In this document: piece after piece, positions 1-8,213 of the stretch | Numbering within the stretch: position 1 is the first letter of the stretch | How the letters are laid out: the number at the start of each line of letters is the position of its first letter | NCBI RefSeq assembly: GCF_947255105.1 | Contig: NZ_CAMYFP010000005.1 | Coordinates: forward strand, 1-64,000 | Reading direction: 5' to 3' | DNA length: 64,000 bases | DNA from: an uncultured Campylobacter sp. | GTDB taxonomy: Bacteria > Campylobacterota > Campylobacteria > Campylobacterales > Campylobacteraceae | Notes under the pieces: model-generated | The model's input: only the letters and a program-made list of their open reading frames with translations | Told to the model about the DNA's origin: nothing | The model's database searches: none | Made by a program: the position numbers and the translations under genes

Positions 1-402
1 TTTAGTGGCAGAGCTAGAAGAAAAGAGTATGGTTGGTTTTGCGTTTTTAGCTTTATCGTTGGCTTGATACTAGGCATAATTGATGTTTTAGTTTTTGGTG
101 ATGCAGATGGGATGTTTAGTTCAATTTATGGTTTGGTTGTGTTTATACCATCGCTTGCGCTACTTGTAAGAAGAGTTCATGATTTTGGCAAAAGTGGGTG
201 GTTTGTGCTAGTTATAATATTTGCCCCAACAATAGCACTTATAGTTAGTCTTCTTTTTATTCAAACATCAAAAGAATTAGGTATGTTATTTTTAGTAGTA
301 GGACTTGCTTTGTTTTTTTATTTTATTTTTTTACCTATATTTAAAAAAGGTGATGAGGGAGAGAATGCTTATGGAAGTGATCCAAAAGCACTAAATTTGT
401 AA
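1..402 (+). CDS. DUF805 family inner-membrane protein (3' part)
   Basis: The reading frame is open from the first base, so the true start lies to the left of the window. The first visible residues (FSGRARRKEYGWF) match the conserved opening of DUF805 proteins, small membrane proteins of the YhaH/YhaI type with unknown function. Four hydrophobic segments follow, with the family-typical RRVHDFGKSGW stretch between them and a polar tail (YGSDPKALNL). A downstream TTG could be mistaken for a start but would cut off the conserved opening. It ends convergently with nrfA, separated by a hairpin. The family assignment is firm; no specific role can be given. Confidence 0.85.
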   Translation, partial: FSGRARRKEYGWFCVFSFIVGLILGIIDVLVFGDADGMFSSIYGLVVFIPSLALLVRRVHDFGKSGWFVLVIIFAPTIALIVSLLFIQTSKELGMLFLVVGLALFFYFIFLPIFKKGDEGENAYGSDPKALNL

Positions 403-437
403 ATTTTTATTGAAATTTAGGCGCTATTAAAATTCAC

Positions 438-480
438 AAATCCACAAAGCCGGACTTTATGCCCGTGACAATGTGGATTT
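438..480. terminator. Inverted repeat between convergent genes, possible bidirectional terminator
   Basis: AAATCCACA at 438-446 is matched by TGTGGATTT at 472-480, giving a 9-bp stem around a 26-base loop. It lies between the ends of the DUF805 gene and nrfA, where a shared terminator would be expected. The loop is long and no strong T-run follows on either strand, so the role is only likely. Confidence 0.4.
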
Positions 481-499
481 GAGATTTAAGAGTTTAATT

Positions 500-2179
500 T
501 TAATTAAAATCTAAATTTTTAACTCTCTCATCAAGTTCTTTAAGTTTTTGTGATGGTGGAGTTGCAACTAAACCTTTATGACTTGTGATTTGTTCTGGCT
601 CTGGCACCTCATCTGCTGTTTGAGTTAGCTCTATATTTACTCCAAATTTGGCTAGTTCATTTGATAGTTCTATTTGACCTTTTCTAGCAAATTCTTGGCA
701 TTGTCCGATGATCCTTGCAGCTTCTTGTGGTGCGTGGAAACCATAGCTGTTTTCACTAAATGCAAAGTCCCATCTCATATGAGCACGTCTTTGATTCCAT
801 AAAGTTTTTTCCAAGGCTTTTGAAATTTCAGCTTTTTGTGTGTCACCATCTAAATTTGCAAACTCAGGAAGTTTTGCAAGCTCGCCTCTTGCTACTTCAA
901 TATCTTGGATTAGAGAAAGTAGTGCATTTTCACATTTTCTAAGCTCATAAGAGTGGCGATTTTGTATAAAATTTATACGCTCTACTAACTTATCTTCGCT
1001 TTGCATATGGCAAGTCTTACAACTTCCTGTAATGTCAGCAAATGGACTTTGTACAGTATGACTTGAAACCTTTTGAGCGCCCTCTCTTTTATATGGCATG
1101 TGACAATCAGCACAACTTACACCACTTCTTGCGTGAATTCCAGCTGAGCTAAGTTCAGCTTCTGAATGTTGCATTTTAATGATTGGTGCATCTGTAGTTT
1201 TATGCTTATAGTCAAATTTAAACTTACCATTTTCAAACATCTCATCATAATACTCATCAAACATCTCTATTTTAAATGGTTTATCTTTTTCCCATTTAGC
1301 CCATGGGAAAGTTAAAGTTGAATCTTTTCCTTGGAAATAATACTCCACATGACACTGCATACAAACATAACTTCTCATCTCTTGGCGACTAGCTTTTAGT
1401 CCACTTTTTGCATCTGCCTCATAACCTCTATCAACCATAGCATTGACAAATGCAGGTCTTGTTACTCTTAAACTCATATCATCAGGACTATGGCAATCAG
1501 CACAGCTACTTCCTAAATGTGAGCCTTTATATGGATCTTCGCCATGTTTATCAGCTACTTTTTTCATAACATCAAAATAAGGAATTGAGTTCATCTTTGT
1601 CCATGCGGCTTTTTCTTTTTTGCCTTCTTCGCCTTTTACATCAAAAAATGGCATATCTTTACTAGCTGATTCAACAGGATCTTTAGTTAAGTTATAATCC
1701 CCATCTTTCATAATAGCAGTTAAATGCCCAGTATGGCAATTTACACAGACTCCTGACTGACCTTTAAATTTAGGAAGTCCGTGAGAGTTTAAATACTCTT
1801 TATCATTCCTTTTTGTTTCAATCTGGTCAATTTGTGTATAAAAATGAAGCCTTGGGCGGTTATAGTCAACTGCAAAAGCATATCCATCCCAAAATTTAGT
1901 AGCCGCAGGATAGCGAATTAGTTTACTATATGGAACCGAACCTGCGTATGGTGTCTCGTAAGCAATATTCTCCATAGCGGCAAAACTTTCATATTGTGAT
2001 GGGAAATTTTTACCCCACTCTTTTACATCAGGGTCCAAATCACTTACCTTATGAAGCATCATCGGATAGCTTTTTTCCTCCTCAAATTTAGAACCGATAT
2101 CTACAAATAGTGCAAACATAGCTGCACCCAAAACAACGGCAACAAAAAAAGCCACCGTATATAAAGTCCATTTTTTCAT
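500..2179 (-). CDS. nrfA: Ammonia-forming cytochrome c nitrite reductase (pentahaem)
   Basis: NrfA reduces nitrite to ammonium with six electrons in the periplasm, taking electrons from the membrane-bound quinol dehydrogenase NrfH. The 559-residue protein has an N-terminal hydrophobic signal or anchor (residues 5-26) and five haem motifs: CVNCH 145-149, CADCH 226-230, CMQCH 273-277, CADCH 356-360 and CKTCH 387-391. The first motif is the active-site haem; most NrfA proteins have CXXCK there, whereas Campylobacter NrfA is known to use CXXCH, as seen here. A conserved KMQHSE segment just before the fourth motif fits the catalytic-histidine region. It lies 18 bp downstream of nrfH in the same operon. 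Besides anaerobic respiration it would help detoxify nitrite and nitric oxide. Confidence 0.97.
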   Translation of the reverse strand: MKKWTLYTVAFFVAVVLGAAMFALFVDIGSKFEEEKSYPMMLHKVSDLDPDVKEWGKNFPSQYESFAAMENIAYETPYAGSVPYSKLIRYPAATKFWDGYAFAVDYNRPRLHFYTQIDQIETKRNDKEYLNSHGLPKFKGQSGVCVNCHTGHLTAIMKDGDYNLTKDPVESASKDMPFFDVKGEEGKKEKAAWTKMNSIPYFDVMKKVADKHGEDPYKGSHLGSSCADCHSPDDMSLRVTRPAFVNAMVDRGYEADAKSGLKASRQEMRSYVCMQCHVEYYFQGKDSTLTFPWAKWEKDKPFKIEMFDEYYDEMFENGKFKFDYKHKTTDAPIIKMQHSEAELSSAGIHARSGVSCADCHMPYKREGAQKVSSHTVQSPFADITGSCKTCHMQSEDKLVERINFIQNRHSYELRKCENALLSLIQDIEVARGELAKLPEFANLDGDTQKAEISKALEKTLWNQRRAHMRWDFAFSENSYGFHAPQEAARIIGQCQEFARKGQIELSNELAKFGVNIELTQTADEVPEPEQITSHKGLVATPPSQKLKELDERVKNLDFN

Positions 2180-2197
2180 TATTTCTCCTTGTTGATT

Positions 2198-2698
2198 TTA
2201 AAAGTTATGTGCGTGTCCGACTTGTCTATGACACGATACGCAAGATAGTGGCTCGCTTCCTGGAGCACCTTTTTTCATAGTTGCATCTATTGAGTGTGCA
2301 GCGTATTCGCTGTGACAGGCGATGCAGTTATTTTGGATTATGTTTTTACCTTTATCTGTGGCTTGAAAAGACACTGGATTTTGCTTAAAAGTAACAGCAT
2401 ATCCATGATGAAGACCATTTTCAGCCTTGAATAACCACTTAGATACAAAGCCTTCGGGAACATGGCAATCACTACAGGTTGCAACATGTTGGTGCCCGCC
2501 TTTCATCCAGCTTTCATAGACTTGATTCATAACATGACAGTTTTTACAGGCTTCGGAATCATGTCCAAAATATGAAAAACCTTTTGCATAGACAAATGTA
2601 AAAAGCCCATGTCCGATAACCAAACCAAAGCTTATCACAAGAACCAAAGTAGCAAAAGCAGATGGAGAGCGCTTAATTTTATCAATTAGTTTTTTCAA
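2198..2698 (-). CDS. nrfH: NapC/NirT-type tetrahaem quinol dehydrogenase of the Nrf complex
   Basis: NrfH anchors NrfA to the membrane and passes it electrons from menaquinol. The 166-residue protein has one N-terminal membrane helix (about 15-36) and four CXXCH haem motifs: CKNCH 51-55 followed by VM (the methionine ligand typical of NrfH), CSDCH 75-79, CIACH 125-129 and CVSCH 153-157. The length and motif spacing are normal for the family. It is the first gene of the nrfHA operon, with a good AGGAGG-like ribosome binding site and a TATAAT box upstream on the same strand. Confidence 0.96.
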   Translation of the reverse strand: MKKLIDKIKRSPSAFATLVLVISFGLVIGHGLFTFVYAKGFSYFGHDSEACKNCHVMNQVYESWMKGGHQHVATCSDCHVPEGFVSKWLFKAENGLHHGYAVTFKQNPVSFQATDKGKNIIQNNCIACHSEYAAHSIDATMKKGAPGSEPLSCVSCHRQVGHAHNF

Positions 2699-2732
2699 AA
2701 AGCCTCCTTTGTTGAAATTTAACTAGGCTCTA

Positions 2733-2738
2733 ATTATA
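2733..2738 (-). promoter_or_regulatory. Probable -10 box of the nrfHA promoter
   Basis: The minus strand reads TATAAT here, about 35 bases before the nrfH start codon, which would give a leader of roughly 28 bases. No other gene on this strand can use it. No clear -35 element is visible, as is usual for Campylobacter sigma-70 promoters. Confidence 0.6.
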
Positions 2739-3041
2739 CTGCAATGAGAGAGAATTTAAATTATTTTCAATAATTAATTAACCACTTTAAGATTTAAATT
2801 TAATAAACAGTCCTGTTTTGAGCTATTGCTTGCAAATAGGCTCTTTAAATACATTTTAAACAAAAAATCTTGATAAGAAAAAAATTGCTATCTGATGATA
2901 TAAAGAGAGCCAAGGCCTTTTATTTTGGGCTTTTAGGCGGTTTTGTGACTGAATTTATAAATTTGATAGATATAAAAAGTCATTTAATTTTAATAAAATG
3001 ATAGCTAAGAGTTTGATTTTGTGCTTAAATTTATGTCAAAT
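2739..3041. other. Intergenic region between nrfH and ureF with no recognisable gene
   Basis: With the nrfHA leader, the gene-free gap between nrfH and the end of ureF is 343 bases. It is very AT-rich and has stop codons in all frames. A GC-richer patch near 2905-2945 has short complementary runs (GAGCC and GGGCT) that might form a weak hairpin behind the urease operon, but the pairing is imperfect. Nothing else is evident. Confidence 0.5.
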
Positions 3042-3725
3042 TTAACTCATAAAAAGTCTGAAATTTAGCTTTTCGTGGGCAAACATCGCCATATCTAGCT
3101 CATTGTGCGTTGCAAAGATATTTGAGCTATCATTTAGACTAAAATAGCCCTTTTGGATAAGCTCTTTTGCAATGCTTTTTGATTTGCTAGCCACCTTTTT
3201 GACTAAGTCCTGTCTTGAAAAGATAAGCTCATTGGACTTTTTATATGCCAAAGGAACAGCTCTTGTGGCATTTATCGTCAATGTTTTGATAGTTGCGTAG
3301 GCATAGTTTTCAAGACTTTGAGTTTTGCTTAAAAGTGCAAAAGCAACGGCAGGGTTGGCAAACTTGTCATCTTTTTCTATCACTTTAACATACCACTTCA
3401 CATAGTCATCATGCATAAACTCGGTGTTGTTTAGCGTTGATTTGGTCATTGCAATGAGTGCTTGGAGATTTTCATAAGATGAGATTGAAGCATTTGCCGC
3501 TCTTGCCAACTTTAAAAGTGTGAGTTTTTGATCTTTGAGCGCGTAAGCTATGCAATAGATGGTGCCATCGCTCATAGCAAAGATATTTAACATATAGTTT
3601 TCAAGCCACTTTTCATAGGTTGAAATATCTCTAATCTCGCCCCAAGAGATGTAACTCTCAAAGCCAAAACTTTGAGAGTATCCGCCATTTGGAAATGCAC
3701 TATCAAAGAGGAATTGATTTATCAT
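3042..3725 (-). CDS. ureF: Urease accessory protein UreF
   Basis: UreF joins UreD and UreG on the urease apoprotein and acts as the GTPase-regulating bridge during nickel insertion. The 227-residue protein carries the family's opening motif in the form FDSAFPNGGYSQSFGFE (about residues 7-23), where most UreF proteins have a P-x-G-x-Y/F-S-x-S/G-x-G-x-E pattern. The rest is mostly helical, as expected. It is the last gene of the urease operon, starting one base after the ureE stop codon, so translation is probably coupled. Sequence identity to other UreF proteins looks low, but position and motif agree. Confidence 0.92.
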   Translation of the reverse strand: MINQFLFDSAFPNGGYSQSFGFESYISWGEIRDISTYEKWLENYMLNIFAMSDGTIYCIAYALKDQKLTLLKLARAANASISSYENLQALIAMTKSTLNNTEFMHDDYVKWYVKVIEKDDKFANPAVAFALLSKTQSLENYAYATIKTLTINATRAVPLAYKKSNELIFSRQDLVKKVASKSKSIAKELIQKGYFSLNDSSNIFATHNELDMAMFAHEKLNFRLFMS

Positions 3726-3726
3726 A

Positions 3727-4170
3727 TTAGTGTCTGTGAGTTGCGTGTTTTAGCGGTGTTGCAAGAACTAAGTTTTGCCTTGAGTAGGGAATTTTGTTCT
3801 CATCAAGCCACTTTGCTATGAGATAGTCATACTCAACTATCATAGCTCCTTGCTTAAAAACAGCCGGTGCGTGTCTATTGCCGATGGAGTGGGCAGCAAA
3901 TCCCATCTGCAACATCTCTTTAGGTTTTATAACCAAAACATCTTGCGCCAAACACTCCAAAACATAGAGAAATTTATCATCTTCGCCTAAAATATCGCCA
4001 TCTTTTAGCACCACTTCATCGTTTAAATTTATGCCAATATCAACGCCATTATCGCTAGTTAGCCTAACTACTCGCTTTAGTCTATCATCAGCACCAATCT
4101 TTACCTTAACAATCTCTTTTGTTTTGGTATCAAAGTTGGCTATATTGCCTAAAATCTCTTTTACTATCAT
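3727..4170 (-). CDS. ureE: Urease nickel metallochaperone UreE
   Basis: UreE carries nickel to the UreDFG-apourease complex in the cytoplasm. The protein is 147 residues, normal for the family. It has an N-terminal beta-rich domain and a C-terminal metal-binding domain containing AHSIGNRHAP (the conserved GNRH motif around residues 95-104). The tail ends in KHATHRH, so the extended histidine-rich tail of Klebsiella UreE is reduced to three histidines. That suggests delivery with limited nickel storage. The gene lies 12 bp after ureC and ends immediately before ureF. Confidence 0.94.
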   Translation of the reverse strand: MIVKEILGNIANFDTKTKEIVKVKIGADDRLKRVVRLTSDNGVDIGINLNDEVVLKDGDILGEDDKFLYVLECLAQDVLVIKPKEMLQMGFAAHSIGNRHAPAVFKQGAMIVEYDYLIAKWLDENKIPYSRQNLVLATPLKHATHRH

Positions 4171-4182
4171 CTAAACTTCTCT

Positions 4183-5895
4183 TTAAAATAGATAGTATCT
4201 TTGAGCCATCGGCACCTCATCAACCGGCTCACTATAAATCAACTTGCCATCAATAGTGACTTTGTAAGTTTGAGGATCTACCTCTATGTTTGGTGTGGCG
4301 TTGTTTAGCTTCATATCTGCCTTTTTAGCAGTTGCGGCTCCTCTTGTTGGTAAAACTTGCTTTTGAATGCCATATTTCTCAGCTACATTTAACTCTATTG
4401 CCAACTTTGACATAAATGTAAAGCAAGATTTATACAGAGCTTTGCCATATGCTGCATACATTTTTCTATGGATTACAGGCTCAGGTGTAGGTATTGAGGC
4501 GTTGCTATCGCCCATCTCTGACATGACACAAAAACCAGCTTTTAAAACCATCTTTGGTTTCGTTCCAAAAGATTTTGGATCCCAAAGCACCAAGTCGGCA
4601 ATCTTTCCAACCTCAACACTACCTATGTAGTCGGCAACTCCTACTGCAATTGCTGGGTTGATGGTGTATTTGGCGATGTATCTTTTGATTCTGTTGTTGT
4701 CTGAATACTCGCTATCGCCCTCTAGCGTGCCTAACTGCATCTTCATTTTATGAGCTACCTGCCAAGTTCTTGAAATTACTTCGCCTATCCTACCCATTGC
4801 CTGTGAGTCGCTACTTGTGATAGAGATGACACCCATATCATGAAGTACATCTTCAGCACCAATTGTCTCTTTTCTTATCCTGCTATCGGCAAATGCAACA
4901 TCCTCCTTGATATCTTTACTCAAATGGTGACAAACCATAAGCATATCAAGATGCTCTTCAATTGTATTTACTGTAAATGGAAGAGTTGGGTTGGTTGAAG
5001 CTGGAAGGACATTTGGAAGACCTGCCATTTTGATGATATCGGGAGCATGTCCGCCACCTGCGCCCTCTGTGTGAAATGTGTGTATGGTTCTACCATTTAT
5101 CGCCGCTATCGTATCTGCTACAAAACCAAACTCATTTAAGGTATCTGTGTGAAGTCCAACAGAGACATCGCCTATCTGTGAGGCTTGTAGTGAGTATTCT
5201 AGTGTGCTTTTGGTAGCACCCCAATCCTCATGCACCTTAAGCCCTGCAGCGCCTGCCTTTAGCTGTTCCAAATTTACCTCCAAATTTGAGCCACTTCCCT
5301 TACCGTAAAGTCCAATATTTATAGGAAGATCATCTGTTGCTTGTAGCATTCTTTCGATATTAAAAGCTCCTGGTGTGCAAGTTGTGGCTTTTGAGCCATC
5401 ATTTGGTCCAACTCCACCACCAAAAAGAGTAGTTAGTCCATTGGTTAGCGCCTCATCTACCTGCTCTGGGTTTATAAAGTGTATGTGAGTATCTATTCCG
5501 CCCGCTGTTACTATAAGCCCCTCGCCCGCTAAAGCGTCGGTGCTAACTCCAACTATAAAATCTACATCATCTGAGATATCTGGATTGCCACCTTTGCCAA
5601 TGGCATAAATTTTGCCATCTTTTATACCAATATCTGCCTTATAAATACCTGTGTAGTCGATGATAAGGGCATTTGTAATAATCAAATCAACAACATCTTT
5701 ACTCTCTCTTAAAAGTCTTGAGTTTTGTCCCATGCCATCTCTTAAGGTCTTTCCACCGCCAAATTTACACTCTTCACCATATTTTGTAAAGTCTTTCTCT
5801 ACTCTTGCAAAGAGATTGGTATCTGCAAGCCTTATGCTATCGCCCGTTGTTGGTCCAAAGTGAGATGCATAATCTTTTCTTTTCATTTTAAACAT
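4183..5895 (-). CDS. ureC: Urease alpha (catalytic) subunit
   Basis: UreC hydrolyses urea to ammonia and carbamate at a di-nickel centre. All expected active-site residues are present: nickel ligands His137 and His139 (in DTHIHF), the lysine to be carbamylated Lys220 (in LKVHEDWG), His249, His275 (in IHTFHTEG) and Asp363 (in SSDSQAMG). The substrate-binding His222 and the mobile-flap Cys322-His323 are also there. The protein is 570 residues, full length. The first ATG is preferred over a second one three codons later because AAGGAG lies at proper distance upstream of it. It is the fifth gene of the operon and shows no sign of decay, so the enzyme should be active. Confidence 0.98.
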   Translation of the reverse strand: MFKMKRKDYASHFGPTTGDSIRLADTNLFARVEKDFTKYGEECKFGGGKTLRDGMGQNSRLLRESKDVVDLIITNALIIDYTGIYKADIGIKDGKIYAIGKGGNPDISDDVDFIVGVSTDALAGEGLIVTAGGIDTHIHFINPEQVDEALTNGLTTLFGGGVGPNDGSKATTCTPGAFNIERMLQATDDLPINIGLYGKGSGSNLEVNLEQLKAGAAGLKVHEDWGATKSTLEYSLQASQIGDVSVGLHTDTLNEFGFVADTIAAINGRTIHTFHTEGAGGGHAPDIIKMAGLPNVLPASTNPTLPFTVNTIEEHLDMLMVCHHLSKDIKEDVAFADSRIRKETIGAEDVLHDMGVISITSSDSQAMGRIGEVISRTWQVAHKMKMQLGTLEGDSEYSDNNRIKRYIAKYTINPAIAVGVADYIGSVEVGKIADLVLWDPKSFGTKPKMVLKAGFCVMSEMGDSNASIPTPEPVIHRKMYAAYGKALYKSCFTFMSKLAIELNVAEKYGIQKQVLPTRGAATAKKADMKLNNATPNIEVDPQTYKVTIDGKLIYSEPVDEVPMAQRYYLF

Positions 5896-5904
5896 ATCTA
5901 CTCC

Positions 5905-6213
5905 TTATAGCTTTCCGTCTATTAGGTTGTTTAGACCATAAACTTCTCTTGTCCCAGCCAAATCTATAAGTCTTACAGTCATAGTAACACCTGGCTCAAA
6001 ACGAACTGCCGTTCCTGCTATGATATCAAGCCTTTTGCCTCTGGACTTTTCTCTATCAAATTTCAAAGCTCTATTTGTCTCATAAAAATGGTAGTGAGAA
6101 CCAACTTGTATCGGTCTATCGCCGCTATTTGTGACCTCTAACTCTATCGCTTTGCTGCCCTCATTGCAGACGATATCGCCTTTGGCATATATAATTTCAC
6201 CAAGTTTCATCAT
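5905..6213 (-). CDS. ureB: Urease beta subunit
   Basis: This is the small structural beta subunit (102 residues) that packs with the gamma and alpha subunits into the urease trimer. Conserved segments include the GEIIYAKGDI opening, VGSHYHFYETN and the GKRLDIIAGTAVRFEPG core. It is a separate gene, seven bases behind ureA. In Helicobacter these two are fused into one polypeptide, so this is the three-gene arrangement common to most bacteria. The naming follows the general bacterial scheme, in which Helicobacter ureB corresponds to ureC here. Confidence 0.97.
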   Translation of the reverse strand: MMKLGEIIYAKGDIVCNEGSKAIELEVTNSGDRPIQVGSHYHFYETNRALKFDREKSRGKRLDIIAGTAVRFEPGVTMTVRLIDLAGTREVYGLNNLIDGKL

Positions 6214-6219
6214 CTCTCC

Positions 6220-6522
6220 TTAGTTTATCGGGTTGTGTATGGTAACTAGTTTTGTACCATCTTTGAAAGTTGCCTCTATCTGCACTTCAGTCACCATATC
6301 AGCAACTCCCTCCATAACCTCATCTTTACTTACGATTCTTCTTCCCTCATCCATAAGCTCACTAACGCTTCGCCCATCTCTTGCGCCCTCCAAAACAAAG
6401 TCACTTATGATGGCTATCACTTCAGGACAATTGAGCTTCACACCTCTATCTCGCCTCTTTCTTGCAACAACAGCTGCATAGCTTAGCATTAGCTTCTCTT
6501 CCTCTTTTCGCGTAAGTTTCAT
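6220..6522 (-). CDS. ureA: Urease gamma subunit
   Basis: This is the 100-residue gamma subunit of urease. It begins MKLTRKEEEKL and contains the strongly conserved RGVKLNCPE, LEGARDGRSV and TKLVTIHNPI segments. The gene overlaps the stop codon of ureD by four bases (ATGA), which indicates translational coupling. The placement of ureD and ureG in front of the structural genes differs from the Helicobacter order, where the accessory genes follow the structural ones. Confidence 0.97.
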   Translation of the reverse strand: MKLTRKEEEKLMLSYAAVVARKRRDRGVKLNCPEVIAIISDFVLEGARDGRSVSELMDEGRRIVSKDEVMEGVADMVTEVQIEATFKDGTKLVTIHNPIN

Positions 6523-7238
6523 CTACTCTCCTTTATAAATTTCATTTTAATTTCATCAATATAGCTCATTGCAATGTCATTGTTATTGCTAGCTACTCTT
6601 ATCATCGTCAAGTTATCAATCCTACTTGAAAATGCCTTTAAATTTCGCTCATTTACCTCTGGTATCTCAAACTCGTTGCATATGATTATGATGGCATAAA
6701 AGTAGTCATAATCAAAAAATCCATTCAAATTTAAACGCTCTTTATACCAAAAAAGATCATTTAGTTTAAGCCTGTAATTTTCATATATCCTAAGGCTCAT
6801 TCTAGCCCTACATTTGGCATTTGCATAGCCTATAAAGCCACCATCTAAGTAAAAAAGACGAGCTCCCTTTTTATAAAAAATAGCCACTTTGCTATCTAAA
6901 TTTGACTCTTCATAAAAAATATTTGCATGATTATAAAACAGAAGTCTTGATCTTTCATCAAGCAAAACAACTGTCTTTAGGCGCGAACTACCTTTGTAAA
7001 TCTTCTGGTTGGATTGTGAGCTAAGAGTTGCGTCGCTGTTTATGATGTTAAACTTTTGTAAATAGTCATCGCCATCAACCAAGCCACCACCCAAAGTGCT
7101 AAGATAGGCAAAAAATCTATTGTCATCTTTGGCTAGCTTACTACCATACTCAACTGGCAGATCAATAAGCCGCAAAGAGCCTCTTTGATAGTGCTCTTTT
7201 AGGCTACCATTTTTGATAGTTGTCCTTAAAATGCTCAT
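6519..7238 (-). CDS. ureD: Urease accessory protein UreD (UreH)
   Basis: UreD is the scaffold that binds apourease and, with UreF and UreG, makes the nickel-insertion complex. The 239-residue protein has the family's GGLVDGDDY motif, the TLSSQSNQKIYKG stretch (usually TTQ..tKvY) at about residues 71-83, and a beta-rich layout. It starts inside the ureG stop codon (TAATG, one shared base) and its own stop overlaps the ureA start. It is somewhat shorter than typical UreD proteins (about 250-280), mainly at the N-terminus. Identification by motif and operon position is secure. Confidence 0.93.
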   Translation of the reverse strand: MSILRTTIKNGSLKEHYQRGSLRLIDLPVEYGSKLAKDDNRFFAYLSTLGGGLVDGDDYLQKFNIINSDATLSSQSNQKIYKGSSRLKTVVLLDERSRLLFYNHANIFYEESNLDSKVAIFYKKGARLFYLDGGFIGYANAKCRARMSLRIYENYRLKLNDLFWYKERLNLNGFFDYDYFYAIIIICNEFEIPEVNERNLKAFSSRIDNLTMIRVASNNNDIAMSYIDEIKMKFIKESR

Positions 7239-7846
7239 TATAGGTCTTTAAACATGCAATTTTTTTCTATCCATTTTATAACTTCATCAAGTCCGATATC
7301 TTTTTTAAGATTGGTAAAATAAAACTCTTTATCCTTTCTAAATACCTTTGTATCCCTCTCCATTATGCTAAGATCGGCTCCAACATAGGGTGCAAGGTCT
7401 ATTTTGTTGATGATGAAAAGATCAGACTTTATCATACCAGCGCCCGCTTTTCTAGGGATCTTCTCGCCTTGTGCGACATCTATCACATAGATACTAAAAT
7501 CCACCAAATCAGGACTAAAAGTAGCAGCTAAATTATCGCCACCGCTCTCCAAAAAGATAATATCAAGCTCAAATTTACTCTTTAAGTTTTGCAAGGCATT
7601 TTCATTCATCGAAGCATCTTCTCTAATGGCAGTATGCGGACAACCGCCCGTTTCAACACCAATAATCCTCTCAGCTGGCAAAACGCTATTTTTAGCCAAA
7701 AACATTGCATCTTCTTTGGTATAGATGTCATTTGTAACAACGCCTATCTCATACTCCTTGCTCATCTTTCTAACAACTCTTTCAATAAGCAAGGTCTTGC
7801 CAGCTCCAACTGGACCACCAACTCCTATAATGATTGGTTTTTTCAT
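7238..7846 (-). CDS. ureG: Urease accessory GTPase UreG
   Basis: UreG is the SIMIBI-class GTPase that couples GTP hydrolysis to nickel delivery. The 202-residue protein has the P-loop GGPVGAGKT (10-18), the ESGGDN motif (100-105), the nickel-binding C69-P70-H71 triad and the guanine-specificity motif NKID (147-150). It is the first gene of the urease operon, behind a strong extended -10 promoter in the divergent region shared with the putative nickel transporter. Length and motifs are complete. Confidence 0.97.
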   Translation of the reverse strand: MKKPIIIGVGGPVGAGKTLLIERVVRKMSKEYEIGVVTNDIYTKEDAMFLAKNSVLPAERIIGVETGGCPHTAIREDASMNENALQNLKSKFELDIIFLESGGDNLAATFSPDLVDFSIYVIDVAQGEKIPRKAGAGMIKSDLFIINKIDLAPYVGADLSIMERDTKVFRKDKEFYFTNLKKDIGLDEVIKWIEKNCMFKDL

Positions 7847-8213
7847 ACTATATTTACCTCTAAAATGATTTGTAGTTATCTTATTTTGCTGTTAGTTAAA
7901 TTGCACTAAAGTATAGCAAAAAATGCGCCTAAAAAAAAGTTGTTTTTTATAGTTTTTTGGCTAAATTTATTAAGTATTTAAACTAATTTTATTTTTTAAT
8001 ATCTTTCTAAACTTACTAAGCTCTTTAAATGGCAAAATATATCTTAAGTTTGAATTTATATCTAACTATCAATAGTAAATTTATCAGAAATTTAAAGTTG
8101 AAATTTAACTTAACAAACAATAATTTAAACTTTCAAATTTGATTATTTAATAATACTCTTATACTAGAAATACTACTATATAGAAATTTACATTTTATTG
8201 CTAAGGAGAAAAG
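7847..8213. promoter_or_regulatory. Divergent control region between urease and the transporter operon
   Basis: This 367-base AT-rich stretch has no gene. It holds the urease promoter (7910-7918) and, on the plus strand, a candidate -10 TATACT at 8160-8165 followed by AAGGAG at 8202-8207 before the transporter start codon. The segment 8145-8185 is dense in TAATA/TACTA repeats of both orientations. Such a sequence could hold a NikR-type operator, but I see no perfect TATTATT-N11-AATAATA match. The shared region suggests that urease and transporter are controlled together. Confidence 0.5.
7910..7918 (-). promoter_or_regulatory. Extended -10 promoter of the urease operon
   Basis: On the minus strand the sequence reads TTTTTTGCTATACT, a T-run followed by TGC and TATACT, which is the typical Campylobacter vegetative promoter form. 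It lies about 65 bases upstream of ureG, leaving a leader of roughly 58 bases. No other gene on this strand lies between it and ureG. Confidence 0.65.

Noticed and set aside
5905..6522. Fused ureAB as in Helicobacter
   Set aside because: There is a stop codon, a ribosome binding site and a new ATG between the two reading frames; the subunits are separate.
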